Source of the DNA: Methylovulum miyakonense HT12
GTDB taxonomy: Bacteria; Pseudomonadota; Gammaproteobacteria; Methylococcales; Methylomonadaceae
Assembly (NCBI RefSeq): GCF_000384075.1
Contig: NZ_KB913025.1
Span: 436,238-500,237, forward strand
Length of the DNA stretch: 64,000 nucleotides
Direction of reading: 5' to 3'
Below are positions 55,079 through 64,000 of this stretch, piece after piece; the first letter of the stretch is position 1; each line of letters opens with the position of its first letter. The notes under the pieces are model-generated. The model was not told where the DNA came from. It saw nothing but the letters and a program-made list of their open reading frames with translations, and made no database searches. Both the position numbers and the translations under genes were made by a program.

Positions 55079-56620
55079 TTACCAACTATGAGTTTTAATG
55101 AAAGTTTCTATAGCAGTTTGCATACCCTGCTTAATTTCATTACTAAAATCACCCGTCTCGTTAATAGCGCCCATGAGTTCGGAATGCTCTGAATTCATAT
55201 ATCCATGCAAAGCGGCTTCAAAATCAAGAACCTTATTGACTTCGACGTTATCAAGGAAGCCTTCATTGGCGGCAAACAAAGAAACAGCCATTTGCGCTAC
55301 AGACATGGGCGAGTATTGATTTTGTTTCATCAATTCAGTGACCCGTTGCCCACGTTCAATTTGCTTTCTTGTGCTTTCGTCAAGGTCTGAGGCGAACTGG
55401 GCAAAGGCCGCCAACTCACGGTATTGGGCCAGGTCAAGACGCGTACCACCACCTAACTTTTTGATAATCTTAGTTTGCGCCGCACCGCCGACTCGCGATA
55501 CAGACAAACCCGCGTTAACCGCAGGACGGATACCCGCATTAAACAGGTTACTTTCTAAGAAAATTTGTCCGTCAGTAATCGAAATAACGTTAGTAGGAAC
55601 GAACGCAGATACGTCACCACCTTGAGTTTCGATAATGGGTAAAGCGGTCAACGAACCCGTTTTACCTTTGACTTTACCGCCAGTCAGTTTTTCAACTTCT
55701 TCGGCATTAATACGTGACGCCCTTTCCAATAAACGGGAGTGCAAATAGAAAACGTCCCCAGGATACGCTTCACGGCCAGGCGGCCTGCGCAATAACAAGG
55801 ACACTTGGCGATATGCCCACGCTTGTTTGGTCAAATCATCATAGATAATCAAGGCATCTTCGCCGCGATCCCTGAAAAACTCGCCCATTGAACAGCCGGT
55901 ATAAGGGGCAATGAATTGCATTGCCGCAGATTCAGAAGCCGATGCAGCAACGATAATGGTATGCTCCATTGCGCCATGTTCTTCCAATTTACGTACAACG
56001 TTAGCAATTGATGAACGTTTTTGCCCGATTGCAACATAGATACATTTAATACCTGTGCCTTTTTGGTTGATAATGGCGTCAACGGCAATAGCAGTTTTAC
56101 CCGTTTGTCTGTCACCGATAATCAACTCACGTTGGCCACGACCAACTGGAATCATCGCGTCAATGGATTTCAAACCCAATTGCACAGGTTGGTCAACAGA
56201 TTGACGGGCGATGACACCTGGTGCGATTTTTTCGATTGGGGAAGTTTCGCTAGTTTCAATCGCACCTTTTCCGTCGATTGGATTACCCAAAGCATCTACA
56301 ACACGGCCTAATAACGCCTCGCCAACAGGAACTTCTAATATTCTTCCAGTGCATTTTACGGTGTCACCTTCAGAGATATGTTGGTATGACCCTAAAACAA
56401 CCACACCGACCGAATCCCTTTCAAGGTTAAGGGCCATGCCAAAAGTATTTCCTGGAAACTCCAACATTTCCCCCTGCATTGCTGCAGAAAGACCATGGAC
56501 TCTAACAATACCGTCAGAAACACTAACGACAGTACCTTCCGTATGGGACTCAGAACTCAGATCAAAGCTTTCGATCTTCTTTTTAATCAGATCACTAATT
56601 TCAGATGGGTTTAATTGCAT
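55079..56620 (-). CDS. atpA: ATP synthase subunit alpha
   Basis: A 513-residue non-catalytic nucleotide-binding subunit. The P-loop is [13 protein letters not shown], and the signature [17 protein letters not shown] is present. The start at 56620 ([18 protein letters not shown]) matches E. coli AtpA in length; a frame extension upstream overlaps atpH and is rejected. Confidence 0.98.
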   Translation of the reverse strand: MQLNPSEISDLIKKKIESFDLSSESHTEGTVVSVSDGIVRVHGLSAAMQGEMLEFPGNTFGMALNLERDSVGVVVLGSYQHISEGDTVKCTGRILEVPVGEALLGRVVDALGNPIDGKGAIETSETSPIEKIAPGVIARQSVDQPVQLGLKSIDAMIPVGRGQRELIIGDRQTGKTAIAVDAIINQKGTGIKCIYVAIGQKRSSIANVVRKLEEHGAMEHTIIVAASASESAAMQFIAPYTGCSMGEFFRDRGEDALIIYDDLTKQAWAYRQVSLLLRRPPGREAYPGDVFYLHSRLLERASRINAEEVEKLTGGKVKGKTGSLTALPIIETQGGDVSAFVPTNVISITDGQIFLESNLFNAGIRPAVNAGLSVSRVGGAAQTKIIKKLGGGTRLDLAQYRELAAFAQFASDLDESTRKQIERGQRVTELMKQNQYSPMSVAQMAVSLFAANEGFLDNVEVNKVLDFEAALHGYMNSEHSELMGAINETGDFSNEIKQGMQTAIETFIKTHSW

Positions 56621-56634
56621 GATTTTTCTCACTC

Positions 56635-57168
56635 TCACTGAAGAGTTTTTTGCATTTGTTGAAGTCGGCCTCTAATAGAGCCGTCAATTACTTGATCGCC
56701 TGCCCGAACAAGAACACCACCAATAAGTGATTTGTCTACGGCCACATTCATATTAATTTTTTTGCCTAGCGATTTTTCCAGATTTTCGGCAAGCGCCTTA
56801 AAACTTTCTTCCGAAAGTTCATAGGCTGACGTTACTTGAACATCAAGATATCCTTCGTACTCAGCTTTATACTCTTCAAAAAGTGCGGCAATTGTCGACA
56901 ACAAAGGTAGGCGACCATTTTGAACCAATAACTTCAGAAAATTAGCTGCTTCTTTATCAATTTGATCCTGACAAATATCAAGCAATAAATCGGTTACGCT
57001 TTGCTTACCTATTTTAGGATTATCAACTACGCTAGAAATACTGTCGTTGCTAGTAACGGCAGCCATAAACGCCAAATTTTGTGACCAATTTTGCATAGCC
57101 CCTGTTTCTTTGGCTCGTTTAAAAGCAGCTACTGCATAAGGCCTTGCTGATGTCGCCAATTCACTCAT
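56635..57168 (-). CDS. atpH: ATP synthase subunit delta
   Basis: A 177-residue peripheral-stalk subunit linking F1 to the b subunits. The N terminus [20 protein letters not shown] and the C-terminal [20 protein letters not shown] followed by RGRLQQM match the OSCP/delta family. Confidence 0.95.
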   Translation of the reverse strand: MSELATSARPYAVAAFKRAKETGAMQNWSQNLAFMAAVTSNDSISSVVDNPKIGKQSVTDLLLDICQDQIDKEAANFLKLLVQNGRLPLLSTIAALFEEYKAEYEGYLDVQVTSAYELSEESFKALAENLEKSLGKKINMNVAVDKSLIGGVLVRAGDQVIDGSIRGRLQQMQKTLQ

Positions 57169-57173
57169 TGCGC

Positions 57174-57647
57174 TTAACCTAATTGATTAGAGACATTGTT
57201 GATAATGTCTTGATGCTTGGCTTGATCAATCTCAGCACCCAATATTTGCTCAGCTGCAACCAATGCCAATGCGGCAACTTCTTGACGCAAGCCTTCTTTT
57301 GCTTGTTGCATTTCTTGCTCAACCTGTGCTCTTGCAGCCAGAACCAAACGGTCACCTTCTTTTTTGGCGGCTTCTTTGGATTCTTCTACAATTTCGTTAG
57401 CACGTTTTTGCGCAAGGCTGACAATCTCCGAAGACTGTTGCTTAGCTTCTTTCAAAACGTTCTTGGCCTTTTTCTCAGCCAATTGCATTTCTTCTTGGCC
57501 TTTTTCGGCAGCCGCTAAACCTTCAGCAATTTTCTTTCTACGTTCTTCCAAAGAGTCAAATAAAGGTGGCCAAATGTACTTCATGGTAAACCATACCAGA
57601 AGTGCAAAAGTTATCATTTGCCCAATCAGAGTAGCATTGATACTCAC
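57174..57647 (-). CDS. atpF: ATP synthase subunit b
   Basis: A 157-residue stator subunit: one N-terminal membrane helix (GQMITFALLVWFTMKYIWPP) and a long charged helix (about residues 30-150) that dimerises. Length and the FTMKYIWPPL membrane-exit motif match E. coli AtpF (156 residues). Confidence 0.96.
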   Translation of the reverse strand: MSINATLIGQMITFALLVWFTMKYIWPPLFDSLEERRKKIAEGLAAAEKGQEEMQLAEKKAKNVLKEAKQQSSEIVSLAQKRANEIVEESKEAAKKEGDRLVLAARAQVEQEMQQAKEGLRQEVAALALVAAEQILGAEIDQAKHQDIINNVSNQLG

Positions 57648-57687
57648 GATGCGTTCCTCTTGTCGCTATTAAAATGAGACTGTTTAA

Positions 57688-57993
<306 letters not shown>

Positions 57994-58018
57994 TCAAGTT
58001 ATAAAAAAATGTAAAAAA

Positions 58019-59195
<1,177 letters not shown>

Positions 59196-59331
59196 ATAAA
59201 AGCTGCTGGATTATAACGAGCCGTTTTGATTTAATCAAGGCTGATGACCAAGAACTAGTCTTCATACACTTTTTACCAATGCCAATGTGTGCCATTATTA
59301 CTGCTGTTTATGATTTATCAGGACTATAAAA

Positions 59332-60147
59332 ATGCAAGGGCAACTACAAAAAATGTACGGGCAATTAGGCTCACCTATCCTTTACGACTTACCGTTAAAC
59401 AATAAAAAAATCGCGTTAAACCCATTAATTGGCAAAACTATACACTTAAAGGGCACGGGCAATATCCGGTGCATACATTGCGCAAAAGCAATAAAAAAAA
59501 CTTATAACCAAGGCTATTGCTACCCATGCTTTATCTCTTTGGCCGAGTGTGACATGTGCATCATGAAACCGCATACCTGCCATTTTTCAGCGGGGACTTG
59601 CAGGGAAGCGGCTTGGGGTGAGGAATTTTGTTTTCAACCGCATATCGTCTATCTCGCCAACTCCAGCGGCATAAAAGTAGGCATCACCCGTGCCACCCAA
59701 ATACCCACCCGCTGGATAGACCAAGGGGCAACCCAAGCACTGGCTATTTTTAAAGCCCAGTCCCGCCATATCTCTGGACTGGTTGAAGTCGCCATCGCCA
59801 AACACATCAGCGACAAAACCAACTGGCAACAAATGCTTAAGAAAACCGCCGAGCCTATTGATTTGGTCAGCCAACGCGACACCCTCATCGCCGCCTGTGA
59901 AACGGAGCTCGCCGCCATAAAAGAACGTTTTGGCGAAGCCGCCCTTGAACTGCTAAGTGACGGTGAAATCATCGACCTGCATTTCCCGGTGTCCGAATAT
60001 CCTGGCAAAATAAAATCCCTGTGCCTGATAAAAACACCTGACATATCTGGCCAATTATTGGGCATCAAAGGCCAATATTTGATATTGGATAGCGGCGTGC
60101 TAAATATCCGCAAATACACGGGGCACGAGGTCGTTTTCTCGGCGTAG
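59332..60147 (+). CDS. DUF2797 family protein with cysteine-rich N terminus
   Basis: A 271-residue cytoplasmic protein. Residues 45-90 carry paired cysteines suggestive of zinc or iron-sulfur binding (RCIHCAK, GYCYPCF, ECDMCIMKPHTCHF, AGTCREAAWGEEFC). The following YLANSSGIKVGITRATQIPT has the look of a GIY-YIG-like fold (GIKVGITR) without a convincing catalytic set. Function unknown. Divergent from atpI and convergent with cysN. Confidence 0.82.
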   Translation: MQGQLQKMYGQLGSPILYDLPLNNKKIALNPLIGKTIHLKGTGNIRCIHCAKAIKKTYNQGYCYPCFISLAECDMCIMKPHTCHFSAGTCREAAWGEEFCFQPHIVYLANSSGIKVGITRATQIPTRWIDQGATQALAIFKAQSRHISGLVEVAIAKHISDKTNWQQMLKKTAEPIDLVSQRDTLIAACETELAAIKERFGEAALELLSDGEIIDLHFPVSEYPGKIKSLCLIKTPDISGQLLGIKGQYLILDSGVLNIRKYTGHEVVFSA

Positions 60148-60150
60148 GAA

Positions 60151-60183
60151 AAACCATGCGTGGCGGGACACTTCGCCACGCAT
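60151..60183 (-). terminator. Terminator downstream of cysN
   Basis: A 10-bp perfect stem ATGCGTGGCG/CGCCACGCAT with an 8-base loop is followed on the minus strand by GGTTTTTCC. It lies 11 bases past the cysN stop and can also stop the convergent DUF2797 transcript. Confidence 0.82.
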
Positions 60184-60194
60184 AGCCTCATCGG

Positions 60195-61823
60195 CTAATG
60201 GACAATATTCAGTTCTTTAAGCGTGGCATGAATATCATCAAGGGATTGCTGGTCAGTATCAAACACGTTATCCGCCAACTCCGCAGGGCAGTCGGTGCAA
60301 ATCGCCAACAAACCGGCATTTTTGATTGCTTGGATCAAACTGGCAGTCGCTTCTGCTTCCAAGACGGTAGTCGCATGGCCGTTATCAAACAAACGCCTTT
60401 CCAATTGATAAGCAAGCGACTCGCTATTAGCACCCGTCAACGCAATCGCCGCCGGTGTCTGGCTAAACCGTGCCGCACGTTCCTCAGCACTGACAGACTG
60501 CAAACTCTCGTCATCGGACACGCCGATAATCATCCCTGCACCGACCGTGCCGTTGGTCAAGCGGTCAATGATGATGAATGAGCCCGTGCCACGGCTGGTT
60601 TTGTAAGGGTCAAACACCACCGGGGCCGTGACCGAAACCGTACAGCAACCGATTTCATTGAGTTTCAGTTCATTGGCGTCATGATGCTCCAAGGTATTGA
60701 CATCAATACGGTGATGGATCATGGAGACCGAGCCGAACACGCTGCGGGTCGCCAGCTTAATCATGTACTGGCGGCCTGGCGCCAAGGCTTTTTCGGTCAT
60801 CCACACGATATGCGCCTTGAACTTGTCAGCCACTGTCGCTGACACCAGCTCCTTGCCGACAATCATATCGCCGCGGCTAATATCAATCTCATCTTCCAGC
60901 GTGAAAGTCACCGACATGGGCGCGAACGCTTGCTCAAGCTCACCATCATAAGTGACAATGGACTTGATTTTGCTGCTTTTTCCAGACGGCAAGGCCGTAA
61001 CCAAATCGCCTTTGTGGAACACGCCAGCGGCAACCGTGCCACAGAAACCACGGAAATCCAAGTTCGGACGGTTGACGTATTGGACAGGGAAGCGCGCATT
61101 GTCAAAATTACGGTCATGGGCAATCACGACCGTGTTCAACGCCTCCATCATCGGCACACCCGTAAACCAAGGCATGTTTTCGCTAGGGTTGACGACATTG
61201 TCACCGTCCAAGGCCGACATCGGGATGAACTGCACATCATCCAAATCCAAGGTTTCGATAAATTGCAGGTAACCTTGTTTGATCTGGTTAAATTTATCTT
61301 CGCTGTATTCCACCAAGTCCATTTTGTTGATGGCGACAATAACATGCTTGATGCCCAATAAAGACGCGATGAAGCTATGGCGTTTAGTTTGGGTTTGCAC
61401 ACCGTACCGGGCGTCAATCAGGATAATCGCCAAATCACAAGTGGACGCGCCTGTCGCCATATTACGCGTGTACTGCTCGTGCCCTGGGGTGTCGGCAATA
61501 ATGAATTTACGGGTGGACGTGGAAAAATAACGGTAAGCCACGTCAATGGTGATGCCTTGTTCGCGTTCAGCCTGCAAACCGTCCACCAACAAGGCCAAGT
61601 CGATTTTGCCCGCCCCGGTCGTGCCGGATTTGACGCTGTCGGCTTGCACCGCCGCCAATTGGTCTTCATAAATCATTTTGGAATCGTGCAGCAAACGGCC
61701 TATCAGCGTGCTTTTGCCGTCATCGACGTTGCCACAGGTTAAAAAGCGCAAGAGTTCCTTACGTTCGTGTTGCGCCAGATAGGCGTTAATATCGGTGCTG
61801 ATTAAGTCAGATTGATGGGACAT
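60195..61823 (-). CDS. cysN: Sulfate adenylyltransferase subunit 1 with degenerate C-terminal domain
   Basis: A 542-residue GTPase subunit that drives sulfate activation with CysD. EF-Tu-like motifs are intact: [26 protein letters not shown] and AINKMDLV. E. coli CysN has 475 residues; here about 90 residues (453-542) follow the normal end. They resemble an APS kinase (CysC) as found in CysNC fusions: [20 protein letters not shown].. and later [14 protein letters not shown]. But the kinase P-loop is replaced by TGANSES and the domain is about half the usual length, so it cannot bind ATP in the normal way. CysN activity is expected; kinase activity is not. Confidence 0.95.
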   Translation of the reverse strand: MSHQSDLISTDINAYLAQHERKELLRFLTCGNVDDGKSTLIGRLLHDSKMIYEDQLAAVQADSVKSGTTGAGKIDLALLVDGLQAEREQGITIDVAYRYFSTSTRKFIIADTPGHEQYTRNMATGASTCDLAIILIDARYGVQTQTKRHSFIASLLGIKHVIVAINKMDLVEYSEDKFNQIKQGYLQFIETLDLDDVQFIPMSALDGDNVVNPSENMPWFTGVPMMEALNTVVIAHDRNFDNARFPVQYVNRPNLDFRGFCGTVAAGVFHKGDLVTALPSGKSSKIKSIVTYDGELEQAFAPMSVTFTLEDEIDISRGDMIVGKELVSATVADKFKAHIVWMTEKALAPGRQYMIKLATRSVFGSVSMIHHRIDVNTLEHHDANELKLNEIGCCTVSVTAPVVFDPYKTSRGTGSFIIIDRLTNGTVGAGMIIGVSDDESLQSVSAEERAARFSQTPAAIALTGANSESLAYQLERRLFDNGHATTVLEAEATASLIQAIKNAGLLAICTDCPAELADNVFDTDQQSLDDIHATLKELNIVH

Positions 61824-61882
61824 ATTTATTACTCTGGAATCTATTTAGAAATGGCTCTGTTAGAAGTGGCGATAACGGTGCT

Positions 61883-62791
61883 TTAGAAATACCCTTCGCG
61901 TTTTTTCTGCTCCATAGAACCGGATTGATCATGGTCAATCAATCGTCCTTGACGTTCAGACGTGGTGGTCAACAGCATTTCCTGGATAATTTCCGGTAAA
62001 GTTGTCGCGGCCGATTCCACCGCCCCCGTCAATGGGTAACAACCCAAAGTCCGGAAACGCACCATCTTCATTTCTATTTTATCATCCGGGCCAATCGGCA
62101 TACGTCCATCATCCACCATGATCAACATCCCATCCTTTTCGACCACCGGGCGCTCTTTGGCAAAATACAGAGGCACGATAGGGATTTGCTCCAGATGGAT
62201 ATATTGCCAAATGTCCAGCTCCGTCCAGTTAGATAAGGGGAACACGCGGATGCTTTCGCCCTTGTCGATTTTTCCGTTGTAAATATTCCACAATTCAGGA
62301 CGTTGGTTTTTGGGGTCCCAGGTATGGTTTTTATCCCGGAAGGAATAGACGCGCTCTTTGGCACGGGATTTTTCTTCATCCCGGCGTGCGCCACCAAAAG
62401 CGGCGTCAAATTGGTACTTGTTCAACGCTTGCTTCAGGCCTTCGGTTTTCATGACATCCGTATGTTTTTTACTGCCGTGCGTGAACGGGCCTATGCCTTG
62501 TTCGACACCATCCTCGTTGATATGGACCAGCAAATCCAAACCTAACTCCTTAACCCATTGATCGCGGAACTCGATCATTTCCTTGAATTTCCAAGTCGTG
62601 TCGACATGCAGTAACGGGAAAGGCGGTTTTCCAGGAAAGAACGCTTTCATGGTCAGATGCAACATGACCGCAGAATCCTTGCCAATAGAATACAACATCA
62701 CAGGACGTTCAAATTCAGCTGCTACTTCACGAATAATATGAATGCTCTCAGCTTCCAGCTGTTTAAGATGTGTCAGTTTATAATCGGTCAT
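61883..62791 (-). CDS. cysD: Sulfate adenylyltransferase subunit 2
   Basis: A 302-residue ATP-PPi-type enzyme that makes adenosine phosphosulfate. The PP-loop is [13 protein letters not shown], with [20 protein letters not shown] and [11 protein letters not shown] conserved. It is 59 bases upstream of cysN on the same strand and forms the cysDN operon. No other cys genes are in the window. Confidence 0.97.
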   Translation of the reverse strand: MTDYKLTHLKQLEAESIHIIREVAAEFERPVMLYSIGKDSAVMLHLTMKAFFPGKPPFPLLHVDTTWKFKEMIEFRDQWVKELGLDLLVHINEDGVEQGIGPFTHGSKKHTDVMKTEGLKQALNKYQFDAAFGGARRDEEKSRAKERVYSFRDKNHTWDPKNQRPELWNIYNGKIDKGESIRVFPLSNWTELDIWQYIHLEQIPIVPLYFAKERPVVEKDGMLIMVDDGRMPIGPDDKIEMKMVRFRTLGCYPLTGAVESAATTLPEIIQEMLLTTTSERQGRLIDHDQSGSMEQKKREGYF

Positions 62792-62920
62792 TTAAAAGTC
62801 CGTCAAGGTTGGGTGAAACACTATGTCAATTTAACGCTCAATCTGCGTCCTATTCTAATTTGAACAATACGCTAATACCAGTTATCTCTATTTTCCCCCT
62901 ATTTTCACAACATATTCTGT

Positions 62921-64000
62921 TTAAAGTTCATGCAACGCACTTTGGAGGCGTTGATAGATCCCCCCGAAACTGCCATTGCTCATCAGGACAAAATGGCCGC
63001 CATGGCGTGCTTCGGCTTGTAAGCGGGCGATGATGCCATCAAGTGAAGTGTGGATTTCGATATTATCGGCATATTGCTTTAAAGCGGCCAGATCCCAACC
63101 CATTGACTCCGGCTGATAGATAATCGCCAAATCGGCCTGGGCTAAAGATCGGGCCAACGTTTCGGTATGGACTCCCATACGCATTGTGTTTGAACGCGGC
63201 TCAACAATGGCAATAATACGTTGCCCCGCCACTTGTTTGCGTAAACCGTCCAGGGTGGTGGCGATGGCGGTTGGGTGATGGGCAAAATCATCATACAAGG
63301 TCACCCCCTTAATCTTGGCGATCACTTCCATACGCCGCTTCACATTCCTAAACTGGGATAACGCTTCGATAGCCGCGCCGGGGGGCACCCCCACCTGTTT
63401 TGCGGCGGCAATTGCGGAAAGGGCATTATATACGTTATGCCGGCCCGCTAACGGCCAAACAACCACGCCCTGCCCAGCTTTCTCAAACGTCACTTGGAAC
63501 TGGCTGCCATCATCTTTCAGCAAACGGGCGTCCCATTGTGCATCCGCATCAATAGAAGTTTTTGCCACAGGCGTCCAGCAGCCCATCGCCAGGACATCAT
63601 TTAGGTTGGCATCGCATGCCGGGCTAATAATCATGCCTTCGCCGGGGACTGTCCTGACCAAATGATGGAACTGTTTTTTAATGGCGTCCAAATCGGGAAA
63701 AATATCCGCATGGTCGTATTCGAGATTATTCAATATTGCCGTACGGGGATGGTAATGGACGAACTTTGAGCGCTTATCGAAAAAAGCCGAGTCATATTCA
63801 TCGGCTTCAATGACAAAAAATTTGGAGCCCCCCAGCCGCGCAGAAACATCAAAATTTAACGGGACACCGCCAATCAGAAACCCCGGGTTAAGGCCGTTAT
63901 AATCCAATATCCAACTCAGCATACTGGTGGTGGTGGTTTTCCCGTGCGTGCCGGCAACCGCCAGCACCCATTTGTCGCGCAACACATGCTCCGCCAACCA
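62921..64000 (-). CDS. mpl: UDP-N-acetylmuramate:L-Ala-gamma-D-Glu-meso-DAP ligase, 3' part
   Basis: The gene runs off the right end of the window; 359 codons plus stop are visible, lacking roughly the first 90-100 residues. The ATP loop is AVAGTHGKTTTTSML. ADEYDSAFFDKRSKFVHYHP followed by LEYDHADIFPD, DDFAHHPTAI and EPRSNTMRMGVH mark the Mpl branch rather than MurC. Mpl reattaches the recycled murein tripeptide to UDP-MurNAc. Confidence 0.93.
   Translation of the reverse strand, partial: WLAEHVLRDKWVLAVAGTHGKTTTTSMLSWILDYNGLNPGFLIGGVPLNFDVSARLGGSKFFVIEADEYDSAFFDKRSKFVHYHPRTAILNNLEYDHADIFPDLDAIKKQFHHLVRTVPGEGMIISPACDANLNDVLAMGCWTPVAKTSIDADAQWDARLLKDDGSQFQVTFEKAGQGVVVWPLAGRHNVYNALSAIAAAKQVGVPPGAAIEALSQFRNVKRRMEVIAKIKGVTLYDDFAHHPTAIATTLDGLRKQVAGQRIIAIVEPRSNTMRMGVHTETLARSLAQADLAIIYQPESMGWDLAALKQYADNIEIHTSLDGIIARLQAEARHGGHFVLMSNGSFGGIYQRLQSALHEL

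Overview
The window is a chromosomal segment of a gammaproteobacterium with moderate GC. Gene content and order (smpB/ratA/ratB, fabHDG-acpP-fabF-pabC-mltG-tmk-holB, atpIBEFHAGDC-glmU-glmS, cysDN) are gammaproteobacterial. A pqqD-pqqE pair, an SmbP-like metal-binding protein and an MJ1255/VC2487-type glycosyltransferase make a type I methanotroph (Methylococcales) the best guess. No pmo or mxa gene is present to prove it, so the taxon is inference. I see no rRNA, tRNA or CRISPR array.

Layout. 1-8.4 kb: end of a membrane protein; smpB, an isochorismatase-fold hydrolase and a HopJ-like gene (minus); a sodium-coupled transporter with ratA-ratB (plus); an orphan kinase-like gene; smbP; a repetitive Pro/His-rich lipoprotein; ubiX with prolyl aminopeptidase. 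8.4-9.1 kb: a toxin-antitoxin pair in which both genes are frameshifted. 9.4-12.9 kb: an outer-membrane protein, thiO and pyrD. 12.9-18.9 kb: an accessory island made of a PIN toxin-antitoxin cassette, a second diverged copy of the pyrD 3' end, a decayed IS4-type element with a clear target duplication, a large AT-rich gene joining a metallophosphoesterase to a STAND/NACHT-like NTPase, and a ParE-type toxin-antitoxin pair. 19.1-30.4 kb: pqqDE, an IHF-like gene, a YbbA/YbbP exporter next to divergent tesA, a GlcG-like gene, msrPQ, a TupA-like ATP-grasp gene and tatD. 30.8-40.8 kb: one long minus-strand block for fatty acid, folate, cell-wall and replication functions. 41-42.8 kb: two partial tandem copies of an IS630-type element and a short inverted-repeat element. 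42.8-64 kb: argH, an LpxH-like phosphoesterase, envelope genes, glmS-glmU, the complete F-type ATP synthase operon, a DUF2797 gene, cysN-cysD and the 3' part of mpl.

How the genes work together. The minus-strand block from yceD to tatD supplies fatty acid synthesis (plsX, fabH, fabD, fabG, acpP, fabF) and then links to folate (pabC), peptidoglycan (mltG), dTTP (tmk) and clamp loading (holB). ATP synthase is followed by glmU and glmS, which make UDP-GlcNAc. msrP and msrQ form a periplasmic methionine-sulfoxide repair pair. cysD and cysN activate sulfate. The lead candidate for an undescribed system is the metallophosphoesterase-STAND gene at 15.3-18.4 kb. Its domain order, base composition and surroundings fit an anti-phage NLR-like protein, but this is inference.
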